Shown: piece after piece, positions 48,256-56,710 of the stretch
Layout of the letters: every line of letters starts with the position of its first letter
Numbering within the stretch: position 1 is the stretch's first letter
DNA from: Solirubrobacteraceae bacterium
GTDB lineage: Bacteria > Actinomycetota > Thermoleophilia > Solirubrobacterales > Solirubrobacteraceae
Length of the DNA: 64,000 nucleotides
Direction of reading: 5' to 3'
NCBI GenBank assembly: GCA_016462625.1
Contig: JAEMSV010000005.1
Location: 1-64,000 of the forward strand
Position numbers and translations under genes: made by a program
The notes under the pieces: model-generated
Seen by the model: the letters and a program-made list of their open reading frames with translations, nothing else
The model's database searches: none
Told to the model about the DNA's origin: nothing

Positions 48256-50016
48256 TCAGCTGATGGCCGCCGCGAGGGCCGGGTTCTCGATGTCGGCCGC
48301 CAGGATCCGGGCGGATTCGAGTGCGCCCGCGTCGCCCAGGCGCGCGGCATGGACGAGGTTGCGCACGGTGAGCTCGCGCATCTCCGTGCGCGCGGCGAGC
48401 GCACCCAGCGCCCGGACCATCCGGCCGGCGCGTTCCTCGTCGCCCTCCCCGAGCGCGGCGACCGTCCCCGCGTCGAGGACGTGGCCCTGCACCCAGACGT
48501 AGCGGTCCGAGGCGCGGGTACAGCGCGTGCGCGCCTCGTCGATCCAGCTGCGGCCCGCTTCGCTGCGGCCCTGCGCGTGCTCGAGCAGGGACAGGCCGCG
48601 CGCGGCCATGCCCTCCCAGCAGGGGTCCTGCAGGTCGCAGGCCATCGCGAATGCGCGCTGCAGCCGGTCGGCCGCCCGGTCGGTCTCCCCGACCCGGAGG
48701 TCGAGCTCTCCGCGCATGGCCTCCGGCCAGGGCAGGAACGCGAGCCAGCGCTCGGACTCGACGATCTCCATCGAACGGTCCAGCGCCTCCGCCGCCGCCG
48801 CGTGGTCTCCCCGCAGGAGGTGGATGCGCCCGATGAGCGACTCGGAGAACGCGACGCGACGCCACTCTCCGGCGCGCTCGCCGTGCTCGACGGACTGCGT
48901 CAGGGACGTCAGAGCGCCCGGGTAGTCGCCCATGTCGGAGCGGTTCTGACCCTGAACGGCGAGGATCGCCGCGTGCTCGCTTGCGCTGGCCGCCAGCCGG
49001 TCGGCGCGCGCGAGGCGCTCCTCAACCGATCCGCGGCGGCCCGCGAGGGTGTCCGTGTACGCGAGCTCACGCAGTGCGCCGACGAGCGTCTCACGGTCCC
49101 CGATGCGCTCGGCGATCGCCATCGCCTGATGCAGGGACAGCGCACCCTCCTCGTCGCGCCCGCGAACCGCGTGGACCAGGGCGGAGCCGAGGGCGAGCAG
49201 GGCACGGGCCTGGACGACGTCGTCGCCGCACGCCTCCGCCTCGCCGCAGGCCTGGCGCAGGAGCCCGACCCCGTGCTCGGCCGCGCCCGCGCCGAGCGCC
49301 GCCTCACCGGCCTCGAGGTGCGCCTGCGCGGCCGCTCGGCCGCCGGTCGCGCGCGCGCCGCTGTCGGCCACCGGCCCCGCGGCGTGCCGCAGTGCCGGCG
49401 AGGGCTCGCTGCCCAGCTCGCGGCGGAACAGGCGGCGGCACGCCTCGACTTGCTCGAGCGCACCGGCACGATCGCCGCGCGCGACGAGGGCGCGGACCAG
49501 GAGCTCGTGATGCTGCTCGTCGAACGGGTCGACGGCGACGAGCTGTGCGGCGAGCTCGGCCGCGCGCGCGGGATCGCGAGCGGCGAGGGCCTCGAGCGCG
49601 CCGTCGTGGAGCACGGCCGCCGCCTGCCCCGCGTAGCGCCCGCGCGTGACCACGAGCCAGGACTCGAACGCCGGGCTCGTCGCAAGCTCCATCCCCGCCA
49701 GCAGCTCACCGCCGGCGGAGGGCGCATGCACGTCGACCTCCACGCCCGGCGCGAGCGTCACCGTCACCGGATCGCCCTCGATGGTCGCGATCCCGTCGAG
49801 CGCCCGGCGCAGCTGGGCGAGGTTCCACCGCAGCGCGCCGAGCGGGTCGTCGGCGTCGGCGAACAGCAGCTCGGCGAGCTGACGGCGGCTCGCGGGGCGC
49901 TCGGCGAGCAGCAGGTACGCGAGCAGCGCCCAGGACTTGCGTCCCTTCGGGGCGGACACCGCCTCCCCCTCACGCAGGATCGCCGGTGCGCCAAGGAGCT
50001 GAATGGTGGCGCGCAC
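48256..50016 (-). CDS. BTAD/SARP-type transcriptional regulator with helical repeats
   Basis: 586 residues. N-terminal winged helix of the OmpR/SARP kind (MRATIQLLGAPAILREGEAV; then RKSWALLAYLLLAERPASRRQLAELLF, key part ALLAYLLL), then the bacterial transcriptional activation domain (about 100-240, ELAAQLVAVDPFDEQHHELLVRALVARGDR), then TPR-like repeats to the end. No NB-ARC ATPase between them, so it is shorter than AfsR. No signal or membrane part. Upstream of a methyltransferase gene in the same direction. GTG start. Probable activator; inducer unknown. Confidence 0.88.
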   Translation of the reverse strand: MRATIQLLGAPAILREGEAVSAPKGRKSWALLAYLLLAERPASRRQLAELLFADADDPLGALRWNLAQLRRALDGIATIEGDPVTVTLAPGVEVDVHAPSAGGELLAGMELATSPAFESWLVVTRGRYAGQAAAVLHDGALEALAARDPARAAELAAQLVAVDPFDEQHHELLVRALVARGDRAGALEQVEACRRLFRRELGSEPSPALRHAAGPVADSGARATGGRAAAQAHLEAGEAALGAGAAEHGVGLLRQACGEAEACGDDVVQARALLALGSALVHAVRGRDEEGALSLHQAMAIAERIGDRETLVGALRELAYTDTLAGRRGSVEERLARADRLAASASEHAAILAVQGQNRSDMGDYPGALTSLTQSVEHGERAGEWRRVAFSESLIGRIHLLRGDHAAAAEALDRSMEIVESERWLAFLPWPEAMRGELDLRVGETDRAADRLQRAFAMACDLQDPCWEGMAARGLSLLEHAQGRSEAGRSWIDEARTRCTRASDRYVWVQGHVLDAGTVAALGEGDEERAGRMVRALGALAARTEMRELTVRNLVHAARLGDAGALESARILAADIENPALAAAIS

Positions 50017-50051
50017 CTCGCAACCTTGGCATAGTGCCGCGCGAGCTTGCC

Positions 50052-50315
50052 ATGCCGCGTTACTTCGTCACCAGAGTGCTGGGAGAGATCTCCGACGAGG
50101 AGCTTGACGCCGCAGCGCACAACTCGACCCGCGTGCGCGAGGAGTCGTTTCCGGACATCGGGTGGGAGCACTCCCACGTCGTCCGCACCCCGGAGGGACG
50201 GACGGGCTACTGCGTCTACGTGGCGTCGGACCCCGATCGCATCCGCGCACACGCCGCCGCGGCTGGGCTGCCCGCGGACTCCGTGCTCGAGATCGAGCGC
50301 GACCTCCTGCCTTAG
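50052..50315 (+). CDS. DUF4242-family small protein
   Basis: 87 residues, ferredoxin-like pattern: MPRYFVTRVLGEISDEELDA, EESFPDIGWEHSHVVRTPEG (key part IGWEHSHV) and YCVYVASDPDRIRAHAAAAGLPAD. DUF4242 proteins of the SCO4226 type bind nickel as small oligomers; the His in WEHSHV could be ligands here. Divergent from the SARP-like gene (35-bp spacer) and convergent with the M29 peptidase through a shared TTAG. Confidence 0.75.
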   Translation: MPRYFVTRVLGEISDEELDAAAHNSTRVREESFPDIGWEHSHVVRTPEGRTGYCVYVASDPDRIRAHAAAAGLPADSVLEIERDLLP

Positions 50316-51400
50316 CCGATCCCGATGAACCGGCCGTGCTGCTGCACGAGCTCGCCGTCGGCGTAGAGCCGCCCGCCTGGGCGTAGGTCGCAGATCAGGT
50401 CCCAGTGGAGGCTCGACCGGTTCTTCCCGCCGGTCTCCGGGTACGAACGTCCTAGCGCGAGGTGCACTGTCCCCCCGATCTTCTCGTCGAAGAGGATCGT
50501 CCCGGTCGGACGGTCGATGCCGAAGTTCGTGCCGATGCCGAGCTCACCAAGGCGCTTGGCACCGTCATCGACGGCCAGTGCGTGGCGGAGGTAGTCCTCA
50601 CCCTCGTCGGCGCTGGCCTCGATGACCTCGCCGTCGCGGAACGTGAGGCGCACCCCGGTGACGTGGACGCCGGCCGGGGAGGACGGGACGTCGAAGGTGA
50701 TCGTCCCGTTCGCGCTCGTCTCCAGCGGCCCGGTGAAGACCTCGCCCGACGGCATGTTGCGGCGTCCGTCGGAGTTCACCCACGTGCGGCCCTTGACGTC
50801 GAGGGTGATGTCGGTGCCGTCACTCTCGATGCGGATCTCGCGCGCCTTCTTCAGCCGGCCGATGAGCTGCTCCTGGAACTCGCGCAGCTCGCCCCACGCC
50901 CGGACCGGGTCGACCTGGCCGAGGAACAGCGCCCGGCTAACGAAGTCCTCGTACTCGGCGAGGGGCATCCCGGCGCCTTCGGCGAGCGCCTCGGTGGGCC
51001 AGAGCGTGCTGCACCACGTCTTGCGCATCGTGATCTCGCGGATCGGCTGTCGGCCGAGCGCGGCGCGCTGGAGGATCTCCGGGGCGACGTCTGCGAGCGC
51101 GCGCGTGTCCTCCGGGGCCTGGATGCCGAGGTGCGACGCGGCCTTGCGGGCCTCGTAGTAGGCGATGTCGGGCGGCTCGTCGAGCTGGCGGTCGCGCGCG
51201 TGCTCGTAGAAGAGCTGCGCCGCGCCGGGAAGCTCAGCGCGGATGATCGGCCACGCCTCGCGCTCGAGGATCGCGCGCTGGAGCTCGAGCAGGAGCGGCG
51301 CGGCGAGCGTCGTCGACCGGACCAGGACCTGATGGCCCGGCTGGACGTCGAGGCAGTAGCCGGTCAGCAGATCGGCGAACTTGCCGGCGTCGAGGCCCAT
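50312..51400 (-). CDS. M29-family aminopeptidase (AmpS/thermophilic aminopeptidase T)
   Basis: 362 residues, normal M29 length. Two-domain family with metal ligands near the C-terminus: EASADEGEDYL (Glu), LGIGTNFGI, ILFDEKIGGTVHLALGRSYPETGGKN (Glu, His, Tyr; key part DEKIGGTVHLALG) and SLHWDLICDL (His, Asp). Cytoplasmic broad-specificity aminopeptidase with two Co/Zn/Mg ions. The ATG shares its A with the stop of the aminotransferase gene (TGATG), so it is translationally coupled. Confidence 0.92.
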   Translation of the reverse strand: MGLDAGKFADLLTGYCLDVQPGHQVLVRSTTLAAPLLLELQRAILEREAWPIIRAELPGAAQLFYEHARDRQLDEPPDIAYYEARKAASHLGIQAPEDTRALADVAPEILQRAALGRQPIREITMRKTWCSTLWPTEALAEGAGMPLAEYEDFVSRALFLGQVDPVRAWGELREFQEQLIGRLKKAREIRIESDGTDITLDVKGRTWVNSDGRRNMPSGEVFTGPLETSANGTITFDVPSSPAGVHVTGVRLTFRDGEVIEASADEGEDYLRHALAVDDGAKRLGELGIGTNFGIDRPTGTILFDEKIGGTVHLALGRSYPETGGKNRSSLHWDLICDLRPGGRLYADGELVQQHGRFIGIG

Positions 51401-52590
51401 CAGGCCTGCCAGCCCTCGTGCAGCGCGGCCAGCGGATCGTGCGGGTCGCGGCCGAGCTCCGCGGCCACCGCGGCGAGCAGCGCCGCCTGCGGCTCGAGCT
51501 GCGCGCCGACGCCCATCACGCCGATCCGCCACAGCTTCCCGGCCAGCGGGCCGAGGCCGCCGGAGATCTCGATGTCGTGCTCGAGGAGCAGGGCGCGGCG
51601 GACCGCCGCCTCGTCGATGTCGTCCGGGACGCGGACCGCGAGCAGCGGGTGGAGCGTCTCGTCGGCGGGCGCGAGCCGCGGGAACCCGAGCGTGGCGAAT
51701 CCGTCGCACAGCGCCTCGTGGGCGCGGCGGTGGCGCTCCCAGCGGTTCGGCAGCCAGTCGTCGACGACGGCGATCCGCAGCGCCTCGCGCAGCGCGACGT
51801 TCATGTTCGTCGGCGCCGTGTGGTGGTAGGCGCGCGCGGGAGCGTCGCTCGACGGGAGCCAGTAGTCGAGGACCAACGTGAGGTCGAAGTACCAGGAGGG
51901 CACGCGGGTCTTGCGGCCCTTCAGCTTGGCGATCGCCCGCTCGCCGAACGTGATCGGGGCGAGCCCGGGAGGCGCGTTCAGGCACTTCTGCGAGCCGGAG
52001 AACGCGGCGTCGACTCCGGCCTCGTCGATGCGCAGCGTGTGGCCGGTCAGCGAGGTGACGCAGTCGAGCAGGAAGAGTCCGTCGCGCGCGTGGATCGCGT
52101 CGCCGAGACCGTCGAGCGGCTGCGCGACCCCGGTCGACGTCTCGCCGTGCACGACGAACAGCGCGGCGGGCGCCGGGTCGTCCTCGACCGCGGCGATCAG
52201 CGCGGCGGGATCGATCGCGCGGCCCCACTCGGCCTCGACGCGGACGACCTCGGCCCCGTGGCGCTCGAGCTCGTCGGCCATGCGCACGCCGAACAGGCCG
52301 TGCACGCCGCAGACGACGCGGTCGCCCGGCTCGATGAGGTTGGCGACCATCGCCTCCATGCCCGCGCTGCCGGTGCCGGAGACGGGGAACGCGACTCGGT
52401 TCTCGGTGACGAACGCGGTTCGCAGCAGCTCGGCGACCTCGTCCATGACCTTCCCGAAGGCGGGGTCGAGATGCCCGAGCGTCGGATGCGCGAGCGCGGC
52501 GAGGACGCGGTCGGGTACGGGGCTCGGACCGGAGCCGAGCAGAAGGCGCTCGGGGAGGCGATCGAGGTCGGGGGTGATGGTCGTCGTCAT
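51400..52590 (-). CDS. Class-V aminotransferase (alanine-glyoxylate/serine-pyruvate type)
   Basis: 396 residues. PLP lysine in FSGSQKCLNAPPG; HGETSTG and DCVTSLTGH (Asp to the pyridine nitrogen) precede it. N-terminal RLLLGSGPSPVPDRV and YHHTAPTNMNVALREAL (key part HHTAPTNMN) fit AGXT/Agx1-like enzymes. Transamination of alanine or serine to glyoxylate is the likely reaction. Operon: hypothetical protein, this gene, then M29 peptidase, with ATGA and TGATG overlaps. Confidence 0.92.
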   Translation of the reverse strand: MTTTITPDLDRLPERLLLGSGPSPVPDRVLAALAHPTLGHLDPAFGKVMDEVAELLRTAFVTENRVAFPVSGTGSAGMEAMVANLIEPGDRVVCGVHGLFGVRMADELERHGAEVVRVEAEWGRAIDPAALIAAVEDDPAPAALFVVHGETSTGVAQPLDGLGDAIHARDGLFLLDCVTSLTGHTLRIDEAGVDAAFSGSQKCLNAPPGLAPITFGERAIAKLKGRKTRVPSWYFDLTLVLDYWLPSSDAPARAYHHTAPTNMNVALREALRIAVVDDWLPNRWERHRRAHEALCDGFATLGFPRLAPADETLHPLLAVRVPDDIDEAAVRRALLLEHDIEISGGLGPLAGKLWRIGVMGVGAQLEPQAALLAAVAAELGRDPHDPLAALHEGWQA

Positions 52591-52937
52591 GGGGCTTCCA
52601 GGTCGGGGAACCACTCGGCAAGGTGTTGGCGCAGGGCGTCGCGGATGAACGCGCGCTCCTCCTGCGTGGCCATCCGGAAGCGCATCAGCAGCGGCTTCTG
52701 GCCCTTCGTCGTGACGTCGCTGATCGTCCACGTGACGGCCAGGCGCTCGAACAGGAACTCCACCGCGCGGTGCCACGAGTCCTCGGTCTGCCGGGAGAGG
52801 TCGTGGAGCGTCTCGGCGTACTCGAGCCGGGTGGCGGGCGTCATGCTGCCGCGGAGCTCGAGCGCCCCGGCGTCGCCACCGTCGTAGGTCGAGGTGGGCG
52901 CCTTGAGCTTGGAGCGTTGGCGGTTGCGCTTGCCCAT
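52587..52937 (-). CDS. Small basic protein of unknown function
   Basis: 116 residues. Basic N-terminus MGKRNRQRSKLKAPTSTYDG, then helices (TRLEYAETLHDLSRQTEDSWHRAVEFLF) and FRMATQEERAFIRDALRQH. First gene of the aminotransferase-peptidase operon (ATGA overlap). No family I recognise; the KRNRQRSKLK start could contact RNA or ribosomes. TAGATT lies 7 nt before the ATG. Confidence 0.65.
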   Translation of the reverse strand: MGKRNRQRSKLKAPTSTYDGGDAGALELRGSMTPATRLEYAETLHDLSRQTEDSWHRAVEFLFERLAVTWTISDVTTKGQKPLLMRFRMATQEERAFIRDALRQHLAEWFPDLEAP

Positions 52938-52944
52938 CCCGCCA

Positions 52945-52950
52945 AATCTA
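52945..52950 (-). promoter_or_regulatory. -10 hexamer of the hypothetical-aminotransferase-M29 operon
   Basis: TAGATT on the minus strand, 7 nt before the ATG at 52937. Confidence 0.55.
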
Positions 52951-52973
52951 GTGATCGGGGGAGCTCCGAACGG

Positions 52974-53007
52974 GATTCACCACTCACGGCAACGCGATGC
53001 ATACGGT
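52974..53007 (+). promoter_or_regulatory. Promoter of FG-GAP gene 1 with conserved GATTCACCA box
   Basis: GATTCACCA at 52974-52982, 19 bp, then TACGGT at 53002-53007, then 6 nt to the ATG at 53014. Same box and same 19-bp spacing as before FG-GAP gene 2. Confidence 0.6.
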
Positions 53008-53013
53008 CTCGGC

Positions 53014-54747
53014 ATGTCCATGTTCACGCGCGTGTTCCTTCTCGCAACGGCCGCCGTGGCGCTGCTCCCCGGCGGCGCCGAAGCGGCGATCACCACAGAG
53101 CTGCACACCACGATTCTCGGCGGGGGACTGACCCCGCGCGACGCGGGTGACGTCAACGGTGACGGGCGTGGCGATGTGCTGGTTCGTCTCGACGACACAC
53201 CGGCCTGGGCGGTCGTCCTCGGCGCCGCGGAGAAGGGGACGGTCGACGTCCGGACCGCCGGCCCGCGGGTGCTGACGATCAAGGCGCCCCCGTACTCCTC
53301 GTGGGTCGAACCGGTCGGTGACGTCAACGGCGACGGCAGGGATGACATCGGCGTCGGGCAGATCTCCTACACGGACCAGGGGAATCTCCCGAGCTATGTC
53401 GTGTTCGGCCGTGGCGCCGGGACGGTGGATCCGGCGGCCCTGGGGACCGGCGGTCTCGTGTTCACCGCGGCGGGCTTCGAGACCCAGCGCCTGATCCCGG
53501 TCGGCGACGTCAACGGCGACGGCCGCGCCGACATCGGCTTCCTTGGCCGGCTGCCGCGCAAGGCCGACGGTCTCCAGCTCGACGTCGCCGCCGTCGCGTT
53601 CGGTCGCGCGGCACCCGGCGCCATCGACGCCGGCAGGCCGGGCGCCGGCTTCCTGATCGGCAGCTCGGCGGCGAAGGGCTACGACGGCGCGACGCTCGCG
53701 AGCGTCGGGGACGTCAATCGCGACGGGAAGGCCGACCTGCTCGTGGACGTCTCGCCCGGCAATAGGGCCCGGACGGTGCTGGTGTATGGGCGTGGCGCGG
53801 ACAAGGCCGTCATCGACGTCGAGAAGCTCGGGACCGACGGCGTCGACATCCCCGGTCAGGCGAGCATCATCAACGCGTGGCCCGGTGACCTGGGCGACTT
53901 CAACGGGGACGGGCTCAGCGACCGGCGCGTCGAGTGGCCGGTCGTCTCGGGGAAGGACACGATCACCTTCAGCTCTCGCACCGCGGTCCTGTACGACCTC
54001 GTCGCCCCTGTGTCGCGAGGTCTCACGCTCCTCGCTCCCGCCCCGACGGTCGGCACGGGCGCCACCGGCACGGCCGGGAACCTCGTCGGCGACGATCTGA
54101 ACGACCTCCTCGTCGACTCGACGTACTACCCGGCGATCACCGGCCGCGGCATCAGCCGCTACCCGACGAGCGTGTACCACCGCTCCGCGGTCGTCCCCGG
54201 AACGACGGCGACCGCGTCCGTCAACGTCGAGACCGCGTCGTCCGTCGCGCACCTCGACGCGCTGCCCGCCGATCAGGTCTCCGCTTTTCGCCTGCAGCGC
54301 AACCCGAGCGGCACGCGACAGCTCGTGACGCGGCGCGACACCAGCGGGATCTACCGGATCGACTCGGCCGCATACATCTATGACGTCGTCGATCGGCCAG
54401 GGGCGGACGCCACCCCGCCGGTGGTGACCCGGTTCGGCTTCGACGTCCCGCTGGTCGAGAACGACTGCGGGAGGACCTGCCCGATCTGGCCCGGCCCGGC
54501 GGAGGCGCACCTGCGGCCGACGGTGAACGAGGCTGCGACCGTGGAGCTGAAGATCACGTGGTCGGGCAACGGCCAGACGGTCGCGACCGGGAAGGCGATC
54601 GTCCCGGCCGGGCAGTTCCCGTTCTCGTTCTCGCCGATCAAGGACCCGCCGGTCCTCCCGGCCGGGCGCTACACCGCGACACTTGTGGCGACCGACCTGG
54701 CAGGCAACAAGGCCGCGCCTGTCACCGCCACGGTGACTGTTCGCTAG
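53014..54747 (+). CDS. Secreted FG-GAP/VCBS repeat protein 1
   Basis: 577 residues. Signal peptide to about residue 24 (FLLATAAVALLPGGAEA). Then about six blades of an integrin-alpha-like propeller, each with a calcium loop of the form GDVNGDGRxDx (positions about 44, 101, 165, 230, 290), some degenerate (DDLNDLL). The tail holds an Ig-like domain ending DLAGNKAAPVTATVTV. No enzymatic motif; such proteins bind ligands or matrix at the surface, and calcium is likely needed. Paralogue of the gene at 58765 with the same domain order; leaderless-type promoter here. Confidence 0.85.
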   Translation: MSMFTRVFLLATAAVALLPGGAEAAITTELHTTILGGGLTPRDAGDVNGDGRGDVLVRLDDTPAWAVVLGAAEKGTVDVRTAGPRVLTIKAPPYSSWVEPVGDVNGDGRDDIGVGQISYTDQGNLPSYVVFGRGAGTVDPAALGTGGLVFTAAGFETQRLIPVGDVNGDGRADIGFLGRLPRKADGLQLDVAAVAFGRAAPGAIDAGRPGAGFLIGSSAAKGYDGATLASVGDVNRDGKADLLVDVSPGNRARTVLVYGRGADKAVIDVEKLGTDGVDIPGQASIINAWPGDLGDFNGDGLSDRRVEWPVVSGKDTITFSSRTAVLYDLVAPVSRGLTLLAPAPTVGTGATGTAGNLVGDDLNDLLVDSTYYPAITGRGISRYPTSVYHRSAVVPGTTATASVNVETASSVAHLDALPADQVSAFRLQRNPSGTRQLVTRRDTSGIYRIDSAAYIYDVVDRPGADATPPVVTRFGFDVPLVENDCGRTCPIWPGPAEAHLRPTVNEAATVELKITWSGNGQTVATGKAIVPAGQFPFSFSPIKDPPVLPAGRYTATLVATDLAGNKAAPVTATVTVR

Positions 54748-55928
54748 GTGCCGGCGGCCGCGCGCAGCTGCGCGGCCACGTCGCCGAGGATCGGCTCGGC
54801 GTGGCCCGGCCACGCCGCCGCCGGCTCGAGGTCGGCGAGCTTGCGCAGCGAGTGCCGCGCCTGGTCGGTGTCGTAGTTGTAGGCGTCCAGCGGCACGTAG
54901 GCCGGGACGTCCTTCGCCCAGAAGTTCACCGTGTAGAACGCGTCCGTCGTGAGCGCGATCCGGTCCGAGGGGCGGAACAGCGTGATCTGCCCCGGGGCAT
55001 GGCCGGGCATGTGCACGACGCGGAAGCCCGCGACCTCGTCGCCTTCGCTGAGGGTCTCGGCGATCGGGGTCGGCCCGCCATCCCACACCCAGCGGTGCGC
55101 AGCCCGGTGGATCCAGCGATGGGGAGCGGGGACGTCGCGTAGCTTGTCGTCCCAGTAGCGCCAGCCGCCGCTGCCCTCCGCGTCGATGCGCTCGTCGGTG
55201 TGGCAGTAGACGGGAACGCCGAGTGCGGGTGCGGTCCCGCGGTGGTCGGTGTGGCCGTGGCCGAGCACGACCCGCGTCAGCCCGCCGAGCCGCGCGGCGG
55301 CGGCCCGTACGGACGGCAGCATCACGCGCGCCCCCGCGTCGAACATCAGGACACCCTCGCCGTCCTGCACGAAGTACACGTTGCAGCGCCCGAGCGCGCC
55401 CTGCAGGCGCCAGACCCCGTCGGCGACCTCCGTCGCCTCCTGGTGGTCGTTCATCTTCTGGCCGAAGCGCACGCGGGCGTTGAACGCCTGCTTGCCTGTC
55501 TCCTCGGCGCGCGATCCCTCGGGCGGCAGGCCGCCGACCTGTCGCAGCAGCGTGGCGCTGTCGGCGTAGGCGTCGTTGCGCACGACCTTGCCGTTGCGCA
55601 CGCGCACGACGTCCGTGCCCTCGAGGAAGAGCGGCGCGCCGTTGGGCTCCAGGCCCTGCAGCTGCCCGGGGCCCGCGAAGGTCCCGCGGGCCTGCCAGCG
55701 GACGACGCCGACGTCACCCTCGGAGACGAAGTCGAGGATCTCGAAGTCGAAGTCCGGGACGGCCTCCCACAGCTCGTCGAAGAACGCCACGACCTCCGCC
55801 TTGCCGCCCTTCGGCAGCACCCCGCGGATCTCGACCTCCGCGTCCTCGGCGTACCACTCGCGCTGCGCGCCGCGGTCACCCTGCTCGATGGCCTCGAAGT
55901 AGGCCCGTGCCTTCGCTCCCTCGCCCAT
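54744..55928 (-). CDS. SnoaL-like domain fused to MBL-fold hydrolase
   Basis: 394 residues. Residues 1-130 are a SnoaL/NTF2 domain (ARAYFEAIEQGDRGAQREWY, AFFDELWEAVPDFDFEILDF, GTDVVRVRNGKVV). From about 165 a metallo-beta-lactamase fold follows: VVLGHGHTDHRG (HxHxDH), HMPGHAPGQ (His), LTTDAFY (Asp), AWPGHAEPI (His). No stop or frame change between them, so this is a real fusion. The SnoaL part may shape or dimerise the active site. Cytoplasmic; substrate unknown. Convergent CTAG stop overlap with FG-GAP 1. Confidence 0.85.
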   Translation of the reverse strand: MGEGAKARAYFEAIEQGDRGAQREWYAEDAEVEIRGVLPKGGKAEVVAFFDELWEAVPDFDFEILDFVSEGDVGVVRWQARGTFAGPGQLQGLEPNGAPLFLEGTDVVRVRNGKVVRNDAYADSATLLRQVGGLPPEGSRAEETGKQAFNARVRFGQKMNDHQEATEVADGVWRLQGALGRCNVYFVQDGEGVLMFDAGARVMLPSVRAAAARLGGLTRVVLGHGHTDHRGTAPALGVPVYCHTDERIDAEGSGGWRYWDDKLRDVPAPHRWIHRAAHRWVWDGGPTPIAETLSEGDEVAGFRVVHMPGHAPGQITLFRPSDRIALTTDAFYTVNFWAKDVPAYVPLDAYNYDTDQARHSLRKLADLEPAAAWPGHAEPILGDVAAQLRAAAGT

Positions 55929-55935
55929 GGGGGCG

Positions 55936-55941
55936 AGCCTA
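55936..55941 (-). promoter_or_regulatory. -10 hexamer of the SnoaL-MBL gene
   Basis: TAGGCT on the minus strand, 7 nt before the ATG at 55928. Confidence 0.55.
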
Positions 55942-55953
55942 CCTACACGCGCG

Positions 55954-56196
55954 CTAGGCCTGGTCGGGCCAGTGGCCGTGCTCGTCGAAGTACCTGCGCG
56001 CGGCCTGCTCGTCGTCGCGCTCGGACTCGCCGCTGACGCCGACGCGGTGCAGGATGTTCAGGAGGAAGACCGACAGCCCGGCGCCGATGAGCGCAGCCCC
56101 GCCGTCGGCGGACTCGAGGTTCGGGTTGATCGCGAAGGCGATGAGGCCGGAGAGCACGATCAACGCCGGCAGGATGTACCGAACGAAGAACAGCAC
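55954..56196 (-). CDS. Small two-helix membrane protein
   Basis: 80 residues from the GTG at 56196. Two hydrophobic stretches (VRYILPALIVLSGLIAFAIN and GAALIGAGLSVFLLNILHRV), then a charged tail (ERDDEQAARRYFDEHGHWPD). The tail motif YFDEHGHWPD is common in small actinobacterial membrane proteins, but I know no function. Start chosen from TAGACT 7 nt upstream. Confidence 0.65.
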   Translation of the reverse strand: MLFFVRYILPALIVLSGLIAFAINPNLESADGGAALIGAGLSVFLLNILHRVGVSGESERDDEQAARRYFDEHGHWPDQA

Positions 56197-56203
56197 GACA
56201 CCC

Positions 56204-56209
56204 AGTCTA
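56204..56209 (-). promoter_or_regulatory. -10 hexamer of the small membrane protein gene
   Basis: TAGACT on the minus strand with 7 nt to the GTG at 56196; it overlaps the lipoprotein stop codon. Confidence 0.5.
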
Positions 56210-56644
56210 GTTCGTGCGGTCGTCCGACAGCGCAACGGCGGCGATCGGCTGCCGGTCGCGCTCGAGGTCCTGCAGTTGAGGGCCGAGCCGGAGGTCCGAC
56301 CAGTCGGGGTCGGTGAGGATCGCGGCGAACGCGCCGTCCTTCGTCGACCGTGCCGCCCGGTCGTCTGCGGATGCGGCGGGGGTCGGCCGCCAGCCGGCGG
56401 CGAGCATTCCGCGCCAGACCACATCGCGGACCGCGGCCGAGGAGCGCAGCGGCGGGTCGGCTTCCAGGGACGGCGCGATCAGGAGGTACCGGCGGCACAT
56501 CTCGGGCGTGACGGGGCACTCGTACGAGTGCCCGATGACGCGGACGGCCTCGGGCAGCGCGAGTGCCTCGGTGGGCGGCGCGTCCTCATCGGCCGCGCAG
56601 CCGGCGAGCACGAAGACGGCGACGAGGGCGAGAGCGAGCCGCAT
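56207..56644 (-). CDS. Putative lipoprotein
   Basis: 145 residues. Lipobox VFVLAGCAADED with Cys19 after a short hydrophobic signal, so the mature protein is anchored at the outer face of the membrane. One Cys pair in the mature part (YECPVTPEMCRR). No known domain. TACGGT lies 7 nt before the ATG. Divergent from the MBL gene. Confidence 0.65.
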   Translation of the reverse strand: MRLALALVAVFVLAGCAADEDAPPTEALALPEAVRVIGHSYECPVTPEMCRRYLLIAPSLEADPPLRSSAAVRDVVWRGMLAAGWRPTPAASADDRAARSTKDGAFAAILTDPDWSDLRLGPQLQDLERDRQPIAAVALSDDRTN

Positions 56645-56651
56645 CGGCGGA

Positions 56652-56657
56652 ACCGTA
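56652..56657 (-). promoter_or_regulatory. -10 hexamer of the lipoprotein gene
   Basis: TACGGT on the minus strand, 7 nt before the ATG at 56644. Confidence 0.5.
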
Positions 56658-56696
56658 CCGATGGGTAGGACGCGACGAGACTGGCCGGTTGGCCAG

Positions 56697-56702
56697 TAGC
56701 CT
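56697..56702 (+). promoter_or_regulatory. -10 hexamer of the MBL-fold gene
   Basis: TAGCCT, 8 nt before the GTG at 56711. Confidence 0.5.
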
Positions 56703-56710
56703 GGCTCGCC

